Positions 35,101 to 44,355 of a stretch of 64,000 bases of DNA are shown here, in pieces. The notes under the pieces are model-generated. The model saw only the letters and a list, made by a program, of their open reading frames with translations. It had not been told where the DNA came from and searched no databases. Location of the stretch: assembly GCA_964592375.1 (NCBI GenBank), contig CAZQDP010000003.1, positions 22,071 through 86,070 of the forward strand, given 5' to 3'. The position numbers were made by a program, and so were the translations under genes. The number at the start of each line of letters is the position of its first letter. Position 1 is the first letter of the stretch. Source of the DNA: CAZQDP01 sp964592375. GTDB taxonomy: Bacteria > Bacillota > Clostridia > RUG12999.

Positions 35101-36123
35101 ATGAATTGCAAGGAAAGAGTGATTACGGCGGCGATGATGCATAAGGATACGGACATGGTGCCGTATAATGTGAGCTTTACTGTGGCTCAGCTTGATAAGA
35201 TGAAGGCATTTACGGGGGATGAAAACTACGCCGCATCCCTAGGAAATCATATTGCCGGCACTGCATATGGCGGTAATGCTGTTCCCATGGAGGGGAAGGA
35301 CGGCTATTTTAAGGATGACTATGGTGTGGTTTGGAATCGCACCGGAGCGGATAAGGATATCGGCGTGATTGAAGGCTTGTGTATTCCGGAACCGGATATG
35401 AGTTTATATACTTTCCCTCCCGTCAATGAAGAGCTGATTAGAAGATACATCGGAATTGCGCAAGTGCATTCCGATAAATTTCTCCATGGTGGCATAGGCT
35501 TTTCGCTATTTGAAAGAGCATGGACACTGCGAGGCATGGAAAATTTACTAATGGATATGATCCTAAATCCTGATTTTGTGCATCAGCTGATGAACGCCAT
35601 TTGCGAGTACAATTTGAAGATGATTGATATTTATCTTGAATATGATGTACTGGACGGCATGTATTTCGGAGACGACTGGGGTCAGCAAAAAGGGTTGATT
35701 ATGGGGCCGGCGCTGTGGCGTGAATTTATAAAGCCGTATTTGACTCGTATGTATCAGCGTGTGAAGAGCAAAGGCAAATATGTATTACAGCATTCGTGTG
35801 GGGACATTGAGCAAATTTTCCCGGATCTCATTGATATCGGACTGGATGTATACCAAACCTTCCAACCGGAAATATACGATATTGAAAAGGTGAAGAAACA
35901 GTTTGGTGACCGCCTCAGCTTTTGGGGTGGTATCAGTACACAGACCTTACTCCCTATGGCAACTGCACAGAGAGTAAAAGAAGAAACCATTCGAATTTTA
36001 AAAATCATGAGCCAAAGTGGCGGATATATTGCAGGGCCAACTCATGCCGTACCGGGTGATGTACCACCGGAGAATATCATTGCCATGGTAGAGGTTTTGC
36101 AAAATCAGCATCTCTATTTATAA
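35101..36123 (+). CDS. URO-D family protein with H-x-C metal motif (MtaA/CmuA-like)
   Basis: A 340-residue URO-D superfamily protein, beginning MNCKERVITAAMMHKDTDMVP. Of the three copies in this window it is the closest to zinc-dependent methylcobamide methyltransferases: it has QHSCGD (H-x-C), and at the third-ligand position GPTHAVPGD with His in place of the usual Cys. The HemE Arg motif is absent. It may transfer a methyl group from a corrinoid or act on an unknown one-carbon or sugar substrate. GGAGGTGA precedes ATG 35101; the PocR-AraC gene lies upstream and two hairpins follow. Confidence 0.85.
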   Translation: MNCKERVITAAMMHKDTDMVPYNVSFTVAQLDKMKAFTGDENYAASLGNHIAGTAYGGNAVPMEGKDGYFKDDYGVVWNRTGADKDIGVIEGLCIPEPDMSLYTFPPVNEELIRRYIGIAQVHSDKFLHGGIGFSLFERAWTLRGMENLLMDMILNPDFVHQLMNAICEYNLKMIDIYLEYDVLDGMYFGDDWGQQKGLIMGPALWREFIKPYLTRMYQRVKSKGKYVLQHSCGDIEQIFPDLIDIGLDVYQTFQPEIYDIEKVKKQFGDRLSFWGGISTQTLLPMATAQRVKEETIRILKIMSQSGGYIAGPTHAVPGDVPPENIIAMVEVLQNQHLYL

Positions 36124-36127
36124 AGGA

Positions 36128-36169
36128 ACCAATCATTAACCTTTGCCAAAATGGTTGGTGCAGTTTTTT
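36128..36169 (+). terminator. Terminator after URO-D gene
   Basis: ACCAATCATT (36128-36137) pairs with AATGGTTGGT (36150-36159, one G-U), followed by six or more T (36163-36169). Confidence 0.8.
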
Positions 36170-36191
36170 ATTGTTTCCGCTAAAAAACCAG

Positions 36192-36231
36192 GCAGCTCTC
36201 TGAAATGATTCCATTTCAAAGAGCTGCTCTT
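36192..36231 (+). terminator. Second hairpin after URO-D gene
   Basis: GCAGCTCT (36192-36199) pairs with AGAGCTGC (36220-36227), with TGAAAT / ATTTCA continuing the stem after one unpaired base on each side; followed by TCTTTT. It may act as backup for the first terminator and for the converging spore-protein gene. Confidence 0.6.
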
Positions 36232-36299
36232 TTGGTTTTTCGTTTATACTGTTTGACGTTGCAAATGCTATTTAAAAGCATATTGCATGCAAATGAGTA

Positions 36300-36488
36300 T
36301 TATTTCATTGTGTTTTCGACCTGCTGAATCATTTTCTTAACCATTTGGCCACCGATTGAACCGGCCTGACTGGAAGTTAAGTCGCCATTGTAACCCTGCT
36401 TTAAGGTTACGCCTACATCTGAAGCAGCTTCCATCTTAAATCTGTTAAGAGCATCCCTTGCACCGGGTACTAAGTTTCTGTTTGCCAT
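36300..36488 (-). CDS. Alpha/beta-type small acid-soluble spore protein
   Basis: A 62-residue SASP (MANRNLVPGARDALNRFKME ... GYNGDLTSSQAGSIGGQMVK). The GDL-TSxxxGxxGGxMVKxM pattern is the family's DNA-binding signature. These proteins coat and protect DNA in dormant spores and are used as an amino-acid store on germination. ATG 36488 with AAGGAGTGA upstream is preferred; a longer frame to 36551 reads through that ribosome site. It is expected to be expressed late in sporulation in the forespore and shows that the organism or its recent ancestor sporulates. Confidence 0.93.
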   Translation of the reverse strand: MANRNLVPGARDALNRFKMEAASDVGVTLKQGYNGDLTSSQAGSIGGQMVKKMIQQVENTMK

Positions 36489-36584
36489 ATCGGAATTCAC
36501 TCCTTGGAAAATATTTTCGTGCACTTGTTGTGCAGTTATATTTTGTGCCAATATTCGTTACATATGCAAGGAAATGAATGGAAT

Positions 36585-37685
36585 TTATGCATGTTTAAAA
36601 ATTATTTCTCGCAGTCTATCATAAAAATATAAATAATTATAATAAGGAACTGCATTGGTCACGCCATGATCTAAGCAGGGAATATATCGACCCATATCCA
36701 GCATAAACGGAATTTTTTCAAGCTCCTTATCCATATCACTTTTTTCAAATTCTAAAATATGCTTGTCAAGCCCGCCCATCAACCCAATTTCGGGAAATTC
36801 ACGGCGCACATCCCGAATATCAATGCCAAACTGAGATTCCCAAGGGAAAATAATATTTACGCCTCCCTCAATCCATAAGGGTACCAAAAGTCGCTCGTCA
36901 CCATCGCTGTCTACTAAAAAATTCTTGCAACCTTTTTTGCGAAGCGCATCGGTAAATCGCTGATATCTGGGAAGAAGAAACCTTCGAAACGTATCGGGAC
37001 TGATCAGTGGGCCGTTTTTGCTACACATATCCTCCCAAATAAAAAAATAATCAAGCGGTACTTTCTCTAAAACAACACGATAAATACCAATCCACAAATC
37101 GCATAAGGTGTCCAGAATTTCATCAATCAGCTCCGGCATATCAAAAAATGCGTAGAGCAGATTTTCAAATCCAAACAGCTCGCGTAGGGCTCCGAAAAAG
37201 CCTATCGGCAAATCTCCCGCATAAACCGGTAAATTTGAATTTTCAGCATGGGTGCATATGGCATCAAAACCCTCCGGAAACCGCTTATAATCAAAAAGCA
37301 GTCTTTCCTTTAGCGCGTTCCAGCTTTTTTCGTCAGAAACGGGTCCTTCTAAGGTCAGTGGCATTAGCTCCGAACCGTCAAGACGCAGCTCTCTGGCGCC
37401 CCATCTGTTGCGCATGAAGGTTTTGTTATCTTTTTTTTCAAGGATAACCGTATCGAAATATGGAAACACAAATGCAGGGATATTGAGATAAACGCCTCTG
37501 GCATAATCAAAACCCAATTTTTTTTGAATACTCTCAAAGCTGCCGCCCTCTTCTAAACCTTCTGTTTTCCATCTTGCAATGCAGGAGCGAAAATTACAAC
37601 AACCCATTGCATCAATAAAAGGTACTCTGTCCACCGCTGAACCGGAAAATAGGTGATTAAATCGTTCTCTGTGCGATAACTGCAT
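36585..37685 (-). CDS. URO-D family protein, D-S-D variant
   Basis: A 366-residue URO-D superfamily protein, start MQLSHRERFNHLFSGSAVDRVPF. The metal-binding H-x-C of the methyltransferases is replaced by VDSDGD, and the later segment reads PCLDHGVTNAVPYYN. It therefore differs from the other two copies and cannot use the classical zinc site. GGLDKHILEF is typical of URO-D relatives in carbohydrate loci. It follows an AraC-type gene on the same strand (81 bases between, RBS AAGGAGAG), which points to that regulator. Function unknown. Confidence 0.85.
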   Translation of the reverse strand: MQLSHRERFNHLFSGSAVDRVPFIDAMGCCNFRSCIARWKTEGLEEGGSFESIQKKLGFDYARGVYLNIPAFVFPYFDTVILEKKDNKTFMRNRWGARELRLDGSELMPLTLEGPVSDEKSWNALKERLLFDYKRFPEGFDAICTHAENSNLPVYAGDLPIGFFGALRELFGFENLLYAFFDMPELIDEILDTLCDLWIGIYRVVLEKVPLDYFFIWEDMCSKNGPLISPDTFRRFLLPRYQRFTDALRKKGCKNFLVDSDGDERLLVPLWIEGGVNIIFPWESQFGIDIRDVRREFPEIGLMGGLDKHILEFEKSDMDKELEKIPFMLDMGRYIPCLDHGVTNAVPYYNYLYFYDRLREIIFKHA

Positions 37686-37766
37686 ACAAACACTCTCCTT
37701 ATATGATACGTGCTATTTTCCACTATCATATCAAAAGAATGAAATAATATATACAATATAATTGCT

Positions 37767-38639
37767 CTACATTTTCACTATTTTGCTTTTTCTGATTTGT
37801 GAAGGGACAATCCCTTTGATTTTTCGAAAACAGGAAGAAAAGTAGCTACCGGAGGCAAAACCGGATTCAAAGGCAATTTCAGTGATGCTTTTATTTGTTT
37901 CCATCAGTAATTTTTCGGCATGGCAAATCCGAACATACATCAGGTAATCCACAAAGTGCATATGGGTTGCCTTTTGAAAAGTGCGGCAAAAATGATGATA
38001 ACTCATAAAGCAGGAAGCGGCAATATCTTTTTCTGTTAGCCTACTTGAAAAATGATCGCTTATGTATGCCAGTACATTTTTAATTTTGTCAAGCTCATTC
38101 TCGTCAATAACCTCGCACGCTGAGGGGAAAATGATATATTCATTTCTTGCAAACCAGCCAAAGAGCTTATAAATATCGCCTTTAATAGAAAGTGCAAATC
38201 CGGTCTTTTTCGCTTCGTACTCTTCATACATATCCAGTATGAAGCCTTGGGCAGCCTTTGTATGGGATGTGCAAGGAATAAACTTCGTATATGCTACTTG
38301 ATGCCGCATGAAACGAGAAAAGCTATTACTCTCAAAAAGTGCAGCGTTTTGTGCGCAAAGCATGGCCGGCTTCACTTGAATGACAATGATTTCCCAATCG
38401 CCACAAGGGACATAATGCACATCATCACAATTAATAATGCAAATATCACCCTCACCGGCGGCATAGCTTTGATCAGAGATCAAAATAGTTGCATGCCCCG
38501 ATACGACATACAATATCTCAATATGCTCATGCAAATGATAGGGAACAGCAGAAATACCTGTATTTTTACACACAATAAAAGGCAGTTCCTTTTCGGGACT
38601 GCACAGCATTGTCTCTCGGATAATGAGTGGCTCATCCAT
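37767..38639 (-). CDS. AraC-family regulator with cupin sensor domain
   Basis: A 290-residue regulator. The cupin half has VPYHLHEHIEILYVVSGHATI and GEGDICIINCDDVHYVP; the DNA-binding half has LTEKDIAASCFMSYHHFCRTFQKA and KSITEIAFESGFASGSYFSSCFRKI. It is upstream of the URO-D gene at 36585-37685 in the same direction and likely controls it. The adjacent copper-amine-oxidase-N gene starts 59 bases away and may be in the same transcript or regulon. Confidence 0.9.
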   Translation of the reverse strand: MDEPLIIRETMLCSPEKELPFIVCKNTGISAVPYHLHEHIEILYVVSGHATILISDQSYAAGEGDICIINCDDVHYVPCGDWEIIVIQVKPAMLCAQNAALFESNSFSRFMRHQVAYTKFIPCTSHTKAAQGFILDMYEEYEAKKTGFALSIKGDIYKLFGWFARNEYIIFPSACEVIDENELDKIKNVLAYISDHFSSRLTEKDIAASCFMSYHHFCRTFQKATHMHFVDYLMYVRICHAEKLLMETNKSITEIAFESGFASGSYFSSCFRKIKGIVPSQIRKSKIVKM

Positions 38640-38697
38640 TTTATCACTCCATCAAACACAAGGCTCACTAAAAAATGTGATAGGCAGAAAAACTTCC

Positions 38698-39447
38698 TTA
38701 TGACAGAGGCACGGTAGCGCCGGTGGGATCCGCATACAGCTCAATATAATATAATTCAGCGCCTGCATCGGACTTCATATATGTTTTTAAAACCATTTTT
38801 CCATTGTAAAAATACGATGTATCATTTTTGAAATCAACGGTCTTGGAAAAACCGTATTGCACAAGGAACGCTTCGTAACGTAGCAACGCATCATAGCCTG
38901 CATCTGCAACAGGATAAGCATAGACGCTTACAGACCCCTTCTTTTCATACACCACCGGTGCACAAGCGGTAAAGCCTGCGGGAGAGGGTATGCTAAAATA
39001 TTCACCAAAGGGCACAAAGCCGCTTTTCATATTCGCGCTCGTGATGGTCACCGTTTGCGTAGAAGCTTCCCAGTCCACCTTTGCGCCTGAATTTTCAGCC
39101 ACAAAACGAAGTGGAATGAGCGTCCTGTCATCCTTGATATACGGCGGAGAATCCAAATAAACCACTCTGTCATTCACGATGGCATCCGATTTACCGATAA
39201 AAAGCACCATCATGGTTTCCTCCGAGAAAACCTCTATGCTTTTTAGTTCTTCATCCCAGTTGACGGTAGCACCCATCTGCTCGAAAATTTGGCGCATGGG
39301 TACCATTGTCCGATCATTTGTAATCTCTGGTGCGACATCAAAAGAAAGCGTGCGACCATCCAGTATCACCGTAATATCTTGGGAAGCTGCGGACAACAAC
39401 GGGCAAACCAAAAGTGCAGTCAAAACAATCCATAATAACTTTTTCAT
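38698..39447 (-). CDS. Secreted copper-amine-oxidase-N (stalk) domain protein
   Basis: A 249-residue secreted protein. Signal peptide MKKLLWIVLTALLVCPLLSAA, then a two-repeat copper-amine-oxidase-N stalk (about 27-140; NDRTMVPMRQIFEQMGATV and DDRTLIPLRFVAENSGAKV), then a C-terminal domain with no assignment (FSIPSPAGFTACAPVVYEKK, LVQYGFSKTVDF). Despite the name, the stalk domain binds no copper in such proteins and is thought to serve wall or surface placement. It diverges from the beta-galactosidase gene. Confidence 0.82.
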   Translation of the reverse strand: MKKLLWIVLTALLVCPLLSAASQDITVILDGRTLSFDVAPEITNDRTMVPMRQIFEQMGATVNWDEELKSIEVFSEETMMVLFIGKSDAIVNDRVVYLDSPPYIKDDRTLIPLRFVAENSGAKVDWEASTQTVTITSANMKSGFVPFGEYFSIPSPAGFTACAPVVYEKKGSVSVYAYPVADAGYDALLRYEAFLVQYGFSKTVDFKNDTSYFYNGKMVLKTYMKSDAGAELYYIELYADPTGATVPLS

Positions 39448-39697
39448 TATTTATCACCCTATATGTACATACTTGTTCGAAAACGCCAATGCGACGAACA
39501 TATTTATTTTATCATATAATCTGCAATTTGTCCATAGAAAAGAAATACAAAAAACGACATATTTGGGGTGAGGAATGTTTTGGGAGAACAAGCGGGTTTT
39601 TCATCAAAATTGCATTTTATAGATGGAGAAAGATTTTCATGTATTGGTCATGCAAAAAATAAGTTGTTATTTTATATGTTTTTTGTACAATCTGATA
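39448..39697. other. Intergenic region upstream of beta-galactosidase
   Basis: About 360 bases lie between the divergent stalk-domain gene and the beta-galactosidase. Apart from the promoter at 39698-39725 I see only AT-rich sequence and no clear operator, RNA or small gene. Confidence 0.5.
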
Positions 39698-39725
39698 TTG
39701 AATTTGAAAAAATACATGGTATAAT
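39698..39725 (+). promoter_or_regulatory. Promoter of the GH2 beta-galactosidase gene
   Basis: TTGAAT (39698-39703) and TATAAT (39720-39725), 16-base spacing, 85 bases before the start codon. Confidence 0.6.
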
Positions 39726-39810
39726 GTGAGAATAAAGAAAGTAGTATATGCTGGTGCAGGCGCTATGTAGCTTGTATCATTTGGCAGAGAATAAAAAGGA
39801 AGTGTGCAAG

Positions 39811-42800
39811 ATGAACAAGTTTATTTGGCAGGACCCTCAAGTTTTAGAGGTCAATCGGTGTAGTCCCAGAGCGTATTATTTGCCATATCAAGATGAGCCC
39901 TCGTGCAGAAGCGGCGAAAGAAAAAAGTCAGATGTGTATAAGCTGCTGTGTGGCAACTGGAAATTTGCTTATTTTGAAAAATATACAGATGTTGCGGAAA
40001 ATATCTGGATGCAGGACACCGAAGGATGGGGTAGTATCCCGGTACCCTCCAACTGGCAAATGCATGGTTATGACGTGCCGCATTACACCAATGTAAACTA
40101 CCCATTTCCTGTGGATCCGCCTTTTGTCCCCAATGAAAATCCGGTGGGCGTATATGCAAGAGAGTTTAGCATTCCCTCTTCTTTTGAGGAAAAGGAAGTT
40201 TTTATCTTCTTTGAAGGTGTCAATTCCAGCTTCGAGCTGTACATAAACGAAAACTATGTGGGATATAGCCAAGGCACCCACTTGCCCAGTGAATTTTCAA
40301 TTACAAAGTATTTGAAAAAGGGAAACAATCGCATTACAGTAAAGGTATACAAGTGGTGTGACGGTAGCTACTTAGAGGATCAGGATTTTTACCGTTTATC
40401 GGGCATTTATCGGGATGTCTATTTAATTGCAAGAAGCCGGGAGCATTTGAGGGATATATTCATTCAAACCGACCTACAAAACCATTATCAAACCGCTCAT
40501 ATTACCATAGAAGCTGAATATGTAGGCAATGCGAGTGCCAAGCTTTCCATATGCGATCCATACGGAGAGGAGATATGCACCAAAGAAATTGGGGAAAGTT
40601 ACCGCCTTACCATCGAAAACCCTGTGCTTTGGACGGCGGAGACCCCCGAACTGTATACCTTTTTATTCTACGCTCATGGGGAATACATCATGCAGCAGGT
40701 GGGGATACGGAAAATTGAATGTGCAAAAAACGGAGCACTGCTCATCAATGGGCAAAGTGTGAAGCTCAAAGGAGTAAATCGGCACGACACTCATCCCGAA
40801 CTGGGGCATGTCACGCCCATGGCACATATGGAAACCGATTTAAAAATCATGAAAAGCCATAACATCAATACCATTCGAACCTCTCATTATCCCAATACCT
40901 CCGAGTTTTTAGGGCTGTGCGATCAGTACGGCTTTTATGTAGTGGATGAAACGGATTTGGAATGTCATGGTTTTACCACGTGCCTGCCGGGTTATGGATA
41001 CAAAGCAAATGACGGAGAAATATGGATTTCTCATCAAGTGCTATGGGAAAAAGCTTATTTGGATAGGGCGGTGCGTATGGTGGAACGAGATAAAAATCAT
41101 GCCAGTATTATCATGTGGTCACTGGGCAATGAATCCTGCTATGGGGATAATCACACGAAAATGGCGCAGTGGATCAAAAAGAGAGATCAAAGCCGATTGG
41201 TGCATTTTGAAGGGGGGAGCGTAGCGCAGGATCCATCTTGCATTGATGTCGTCAGCCGCATGTATGCATCCCCTGAACAGATTGTAGAATTCGCGAAGGC
41301 ATACCGCAAGGACAGCCGCCCGTTTTTCCTCTGCGAGTATAGCCATGCCATGGGTCTTGGGCCTGGAGATTTGAAGGATTACTGGGAGATTATATACAAA
41401 TACCCAAGGCTTATCGGTGGCTGCGTATGGGAATGGGCAGATCACAGCGTGAAGAGAATAGATGAAAGCGGCAAAGAATATTATACCTACGGAGGAGATT
41501 TCGGGGAGTGGCCGCATGATGGCAATTTCTGCGTGGATGGTCTTGTAAGACCAGACAGAACGCCGTCATCTGGATTATTAGAGCTCAAGCAGGTGTACCA
41601 AAATGTTGCTATTTCGCTTCAAGATGCGTCAAAAGGGACAGTTTTAGTGAAAAATTTATATGATTTCACCAATTTAGAAGAGTTTGAGCTGGTTTGGGTG
41701 GTCAAAGCCGATGGGGAAACGGTGACGCAGGGCAAGGTGCTTGGCATGAGTATCCGTCCCCATGCCGTATCAGAAGTGGAATTGGGCTATGCACTTCCAA
41801 GCAGTGCTAGGTACGGCTGCTATTTAGATGTATCCCTCAGGACACTGCGGGATACGATGTGGCAAAATGCAGGCTATGAGGTGGCCTTCTGCCAGATTGC
41901 ACTGCCGGTTACACAAGCGCCTGTGATGCCGCCGGCAGATGCACCGCTGCGTTTTATAGAAAAGGCAAATCATATTGTGGTCTTGGGCGGTGATTTTGCA
42001 TATACCTTCGATGGATTTGGAGCGGCACCCTGCAGTATGGTAAAGGATGGCGTGGAAATGCTGGAGGGCACAATGGGGCTCAGTGTTTGGCGCGCTCCAA
42101 TTGATAATGACCGAGTCATTCGGCGAAGCTGGAAGAATTATGATGGCGGCTATTCCGGCTCGGGCATTGGCTATGACCGGATGAGGATGCATGTATATTC
42201 CTGCGAAGCAGAAAAAATCGGGAAAAAAGTGCAAATTCGGTTTGAGCTTCGTTTAGCGGCAAATAGTAAGCTGCCGCTACTTCGGGGGAGCATGATATAT
42301 CTTGTTTCCGGTGATGGCACAGTAGAGGTAACCTTGCAGTGCGATATTCATCCCGAAATGCCCTACCTGCCTCGACTTGGCTTTGAGCTTGCAATGCCAA
42401 AGGGGAATGAGGCCATATCGTATTATGGCATGGGGCCGGGTGAAAATTATATGGATATGCAAGCAGGTTGCCGAATGGACCTGTTTTCCTCCACCGTAAA
42501 TGAGCAGTATGTGCCAAATATCCGTCCCCAAGAGCACGGCAACCATACAAGCACCAAAATGGCAAAGGTGCACGACAAGCTTGGCAGAGGGATGCAGTTT
42601 TTAGGCCGACCCGACTTCTATTTTAGTGCCTCACATTATGCGGCGATGGACTTATCCGAAGCGACACATACCAATTCGCTTATGCCACGCGAAGAAACCA
42701 TCGTTCGCATAGATTATAAGCAAAGCGGCGTGGGTTCGGGTAGCTGCGGACCCCAGCTTGCCCCTAAGTATAGGCTGAGTGAAAAACAAGTGGCGTTTTC

Positions 42801-42831
42801 GTTCAGCATGCAACCCTTTACAGAGCTATAA
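39811..42831 (+). CDS. GH2 beta-galactosidase (LacZ-like)
   Basis: About 1006 residues with the full LacZ layout: N-terminal jelly-roll (PVPSNWQMHGYDVPHYTNVN), Ig domains, TIM barrel (RHDTHPELGHV, NTIRTSHYPN), acid/base Glu in IIMWSLGNES, nucleophile Glu in FFLCEYSHAMG, and the C-terminal small-chain domain ending VSFSMQPFT-like. It hydrolyses beta-galactosides. No signal peptide, so intracellular. ATG 39811 follows AAAAGGAAG; the frame extends upstream to 39748 without a ribosome site. It stands alone in the transcript, with the GDSL gene downstream under its own promoter. Confidence 0.94.
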   Translation: MNKFIWQDPQVLEVNRCSPRAYYLPYQDEPSCRSGERKKSDVYKLLCGNWKFAYFEKYTDVAENIWMQDTEGWGSIPVPSNWQMHGYDVPHYTNVNYPFPVDPPFVPNENPVGVYAREFSIPSSFEEKEVFIFFEGVNSSFELYINENYVGYSQGTHLPSEFSITKYLKKGNNRITVKVYKWCDGSYLEDQDFYRLSGIYRDVYLIARSREHLRDIFIQTDLQNHYQTAHITIEAEYVGNASAKLSICDPYGEEICTKEIGESYRLTIENPVLWTAETPELYTFLFYAHGEYIMQQVGIRKIECAKNGALLINGQSVKLKGVNRHDTHPELGHVTPMAHMETDLKIMKSHNINTIRTSHYPNTSEFLGLCDQYGFYVVDETDLECHGFTTCLPGYGYKANDGEIWISHQVLWEKAYLDRAVRMVERDKNHASIIMWSLGNESCYGDNHTKMAQWIKKRDQSRLVHFEGGSVAQDPSCIDVVSRMYASPEQIVEFAKAYRKDSRPFFLCEYSHAMGLGPGDLKDYWEIIYKYPRLIGGCVWEWADHSVKRIDESGKEYYTYGGDFGEWPHDGNFCVDGLVRPDRTPSSGLLELKQVYQNVAISLQDASKGTVLVKNLYDFTNLEEFELVWVVKADGETVTQGKVLGMSIRPHAVSEVELGYALPSSARYGCYLDVSLRTLRDTMWQNAGYEVAFCQIALPVTQAPVMPPADAPLRFIEKANHIVVLGGDFAYTFDGFGAAPCSMVKDGVEMLEGTMGLSVWRAPIDNDRVIRRSWKNYDGGYSGSGIGYDRMRMHVYSCEAEKIGKKVQIRFELRLAANSKLPLLRGSMIYLVSGDGTVEVTLQCDIHPEMPYLPRLGFELAMPKGNEAISYYGMGPGENYMDMQAGCRMDLFSSTVNEQYVPNIRPQEHGNHTSTKMAKVHDKLGRGMQFLGRPDFYFSASHYAAMDLSEATHTNSLMPREETIVRIDYKQSGVGSGSCGPQLAPKYRLSEKQVAFSFSMQPFTEL

Positions 42832-42879
42832 AGGCACCCACTTCTTCTGCACAAGTGCAAAAAACCGCACGGATTGGTG

Positions 42880-42908
42880 TTGACAGGGGAGCAATAGTAT
42901 TATATAAT
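42880..42908 (+). promoter_or_regulatory. Promoter of the SGNH hydrolase gene
   Basis: TTGACA (42880-42885) and TATAAT (42903-42908), 17-base spacing, a perfect consensus 64 bases before ATG 42972. Confidence 0.85.
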
Positions 42909-42971
42909 AATAATATTCATTTGATATCATTTCATAAAATGGTTCATCTATCATGTTGGGGGAAGATTTTC

Positions 42972-43619
42972 ATGTTAATTGAGAAAAACAGCAAACTCGT
43001 TTTTATTGGCGATTCTATTACCGATGCCGGTAGAGGTAGACCGGTGGGTGAAGGTTTTGCAGGGATGGGCAACGGTTATGTGAGTCTCATCAACAGCCTG
43101 CTCAATGCTTGCTTACCCGGGCAAGGTATTCGCGTGGTGAATATGGGCATTAGCGGGAACACCATTCGCGACCTTAAAAGCAGATGGCAAACAGATCTCT
43201 TTGACCTTGAGCCAGACTATGTGGCGATGATGATTGGCGTGAACGATTGCTGGCGTAAATACGACCACCCACTGCTTGCGGCCAATGTGGGAATAGATGA
43301 ATTTAAAGAAACTTACATCGCACTCATTGAGCAGACCTTGCCGAGGGTCAAAGGGATGATTTTAATGACCCCATTCTTTTTAGAGCCAAACCGTCAGGAT
43401 AAAATGAGGGCGGATGTAGATAAATGCAGCGACCTTGTTCGTGCGCTCTGCGCACGGTATGGACTTACGCTTGCGGATGTGCAAGCGCAGTTTGATCAAA
43501 TCATGGAGGGTGTCTACCCCATGAGCATTGCTTCAGATAGGGTACATCCAGGTCAGTCTGGTCAAATGGTAATTGCAAAGACCTTTTTACAAGCGATTGA
43601 CGCTCAAATTTTTGCCTGA
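42972..43619 (+). CDS. SGNH/GDSL-family hydrolase (esterase/deacetylase)
   Basis: A 215-residue SGNH hydrolase: block I GDSITDAGRG (Ser), block II Gly in GISGNT, block III GVNDCW (Asn), block V SDRVHPG (Asp, His). The family removes acyl groups such as acetyl from sugars or acts on lipids. No signal peptide is visible, so it likely de-esterifies imported oligosaccharides, fitting the nearby beta-galactosidase. ATG 42972 is preceded by GGGGGAAG. Confidence 0.9.
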   Translation: MLIEKNSKLVFIGDSITDAGRGRPVGEGFAGMGNGYVSLINSLLNACLPGQGIRVVNMGISGNTIRDLKSRWQTDLFDLEPDYVAMMIGVNDCWRKYDHPLLAANVGIDEFKETYIALIEQTLPRVKGMILMTPFFLEPNRQDKMRADVDKCSDLVRALCARYGLTLADVQAQFDQIMEGVYPMSIASDRVHPGQSGQMVIAKTFLQAIDAQIFA

Positions 43620-43633
43620 AGGAGGATATGAAA

Positions 43634-44317
43634 ATGACTGAAAAATTACTAAAGAACACTTTGTTTGGGTATAGCAAAAAATCGGTGCATGCATACTTAG
43701 AAGCGTATAGTGCCGAGACGGAAAATGAAGCGAATAAAAACCGGAGCATTCTGCAGCAAAATGCCGAGCAGAAGGAAAAACTGATGGAACAGATTTCCTC
43801 AAAGGAAGCGGAAATCAAAGCGCTACAGCAAAAGTTGCAACAAGAGGGCGAAGCGCTTTTACACGAGCGAGATGAAATTGAAAAAGCAGGCCGCAAATAT
43901 GAAGCGCTGAGCACGCAGTATAATTTTCTTTCTCAAGAAAATGAGACTTTGAAACAGCAAGTAGGTAGCCTTGACGAGGAGCGGGATTTGATTTCTGCAA
44001 CACTGCTCATTGCCCAGCGGGAGGCTGTGCAAATTAGGCGCGCGGCGCACGAAGCGGCAGAGGAGCTAAAGAGCCAGAAGGAACGTGAGGCGCAGAGCTT
44101 ACTGCAAGAGGCACAAAAGGCGGCAGAGCAATCCCGACTTGCGCAAGAAGAGGAATCGGCGGCGAAAAAGGCAGATTTAGAAAGAGAGCTTGCGGTCATG
44201 CAGTCGAATATAGATATCCTCTCTAAGGAGATGAAGTCTCTGAAGGAAAATGCACTTTCGGCCATGAAAAAGTATACTTCAGAGCTTGATTATCTAATTA
44301 CCGAATACAAAGTGTAA
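43634..44317 (+). CDS. DivIVA-like coiled-coil protein
   Basis: About 227 residues, almost entirely charged coiled coil. The N-terminus LLKNTLFGYSKKSVHAYLEAY resembles the membrane-binding DivIVA/GpsB head (FxGYxxxxVxxFL). The long helix (NRSILQQNAEQKEKLMEQIS, ELKSQKEREAQSLLQEAQKA) follows, and the short C-terminus is EYKV. DivIVA-type proteins recruit division or cell-wall factors to curved membranes. GGAGG (43621-43625) is eight bases from ATG 43634 but only two from ATG 43628, so 43634 is chosen. It lies eight bases after the SGNH gene. Confidence 0.7.
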   Translation: MTEKLLKNTLFGYSKKSVHAYLEAYSAETENEANKNRSILQQNAEQKEKLMEQISSKEAEIKALQQKLQQEGEALLHERDEIEKAGRKYEALSTQYNFLSQENETLKQQVGSLDEERDLISATLLIAQREAVQIRRAAHEAAEELKSQKEREAQSLLQEAQKAAEQSRLAQEEESAAKKADLERELAVMQSNIDILSKEMKSLKENALSAMKKYTSELDYLITEYKV

Positions 44318-44355
44318 TTGCATATCAAATGGCGGGGAAGGACGGTTTTATAGGC

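Noticed and set aside
36128..36231. Paired hairpins after the URO-D gene as a riboswitch
   Set aside because: They are simple stems followed by T-runs at the 3' end of a gene, best explained as tandem terminators.
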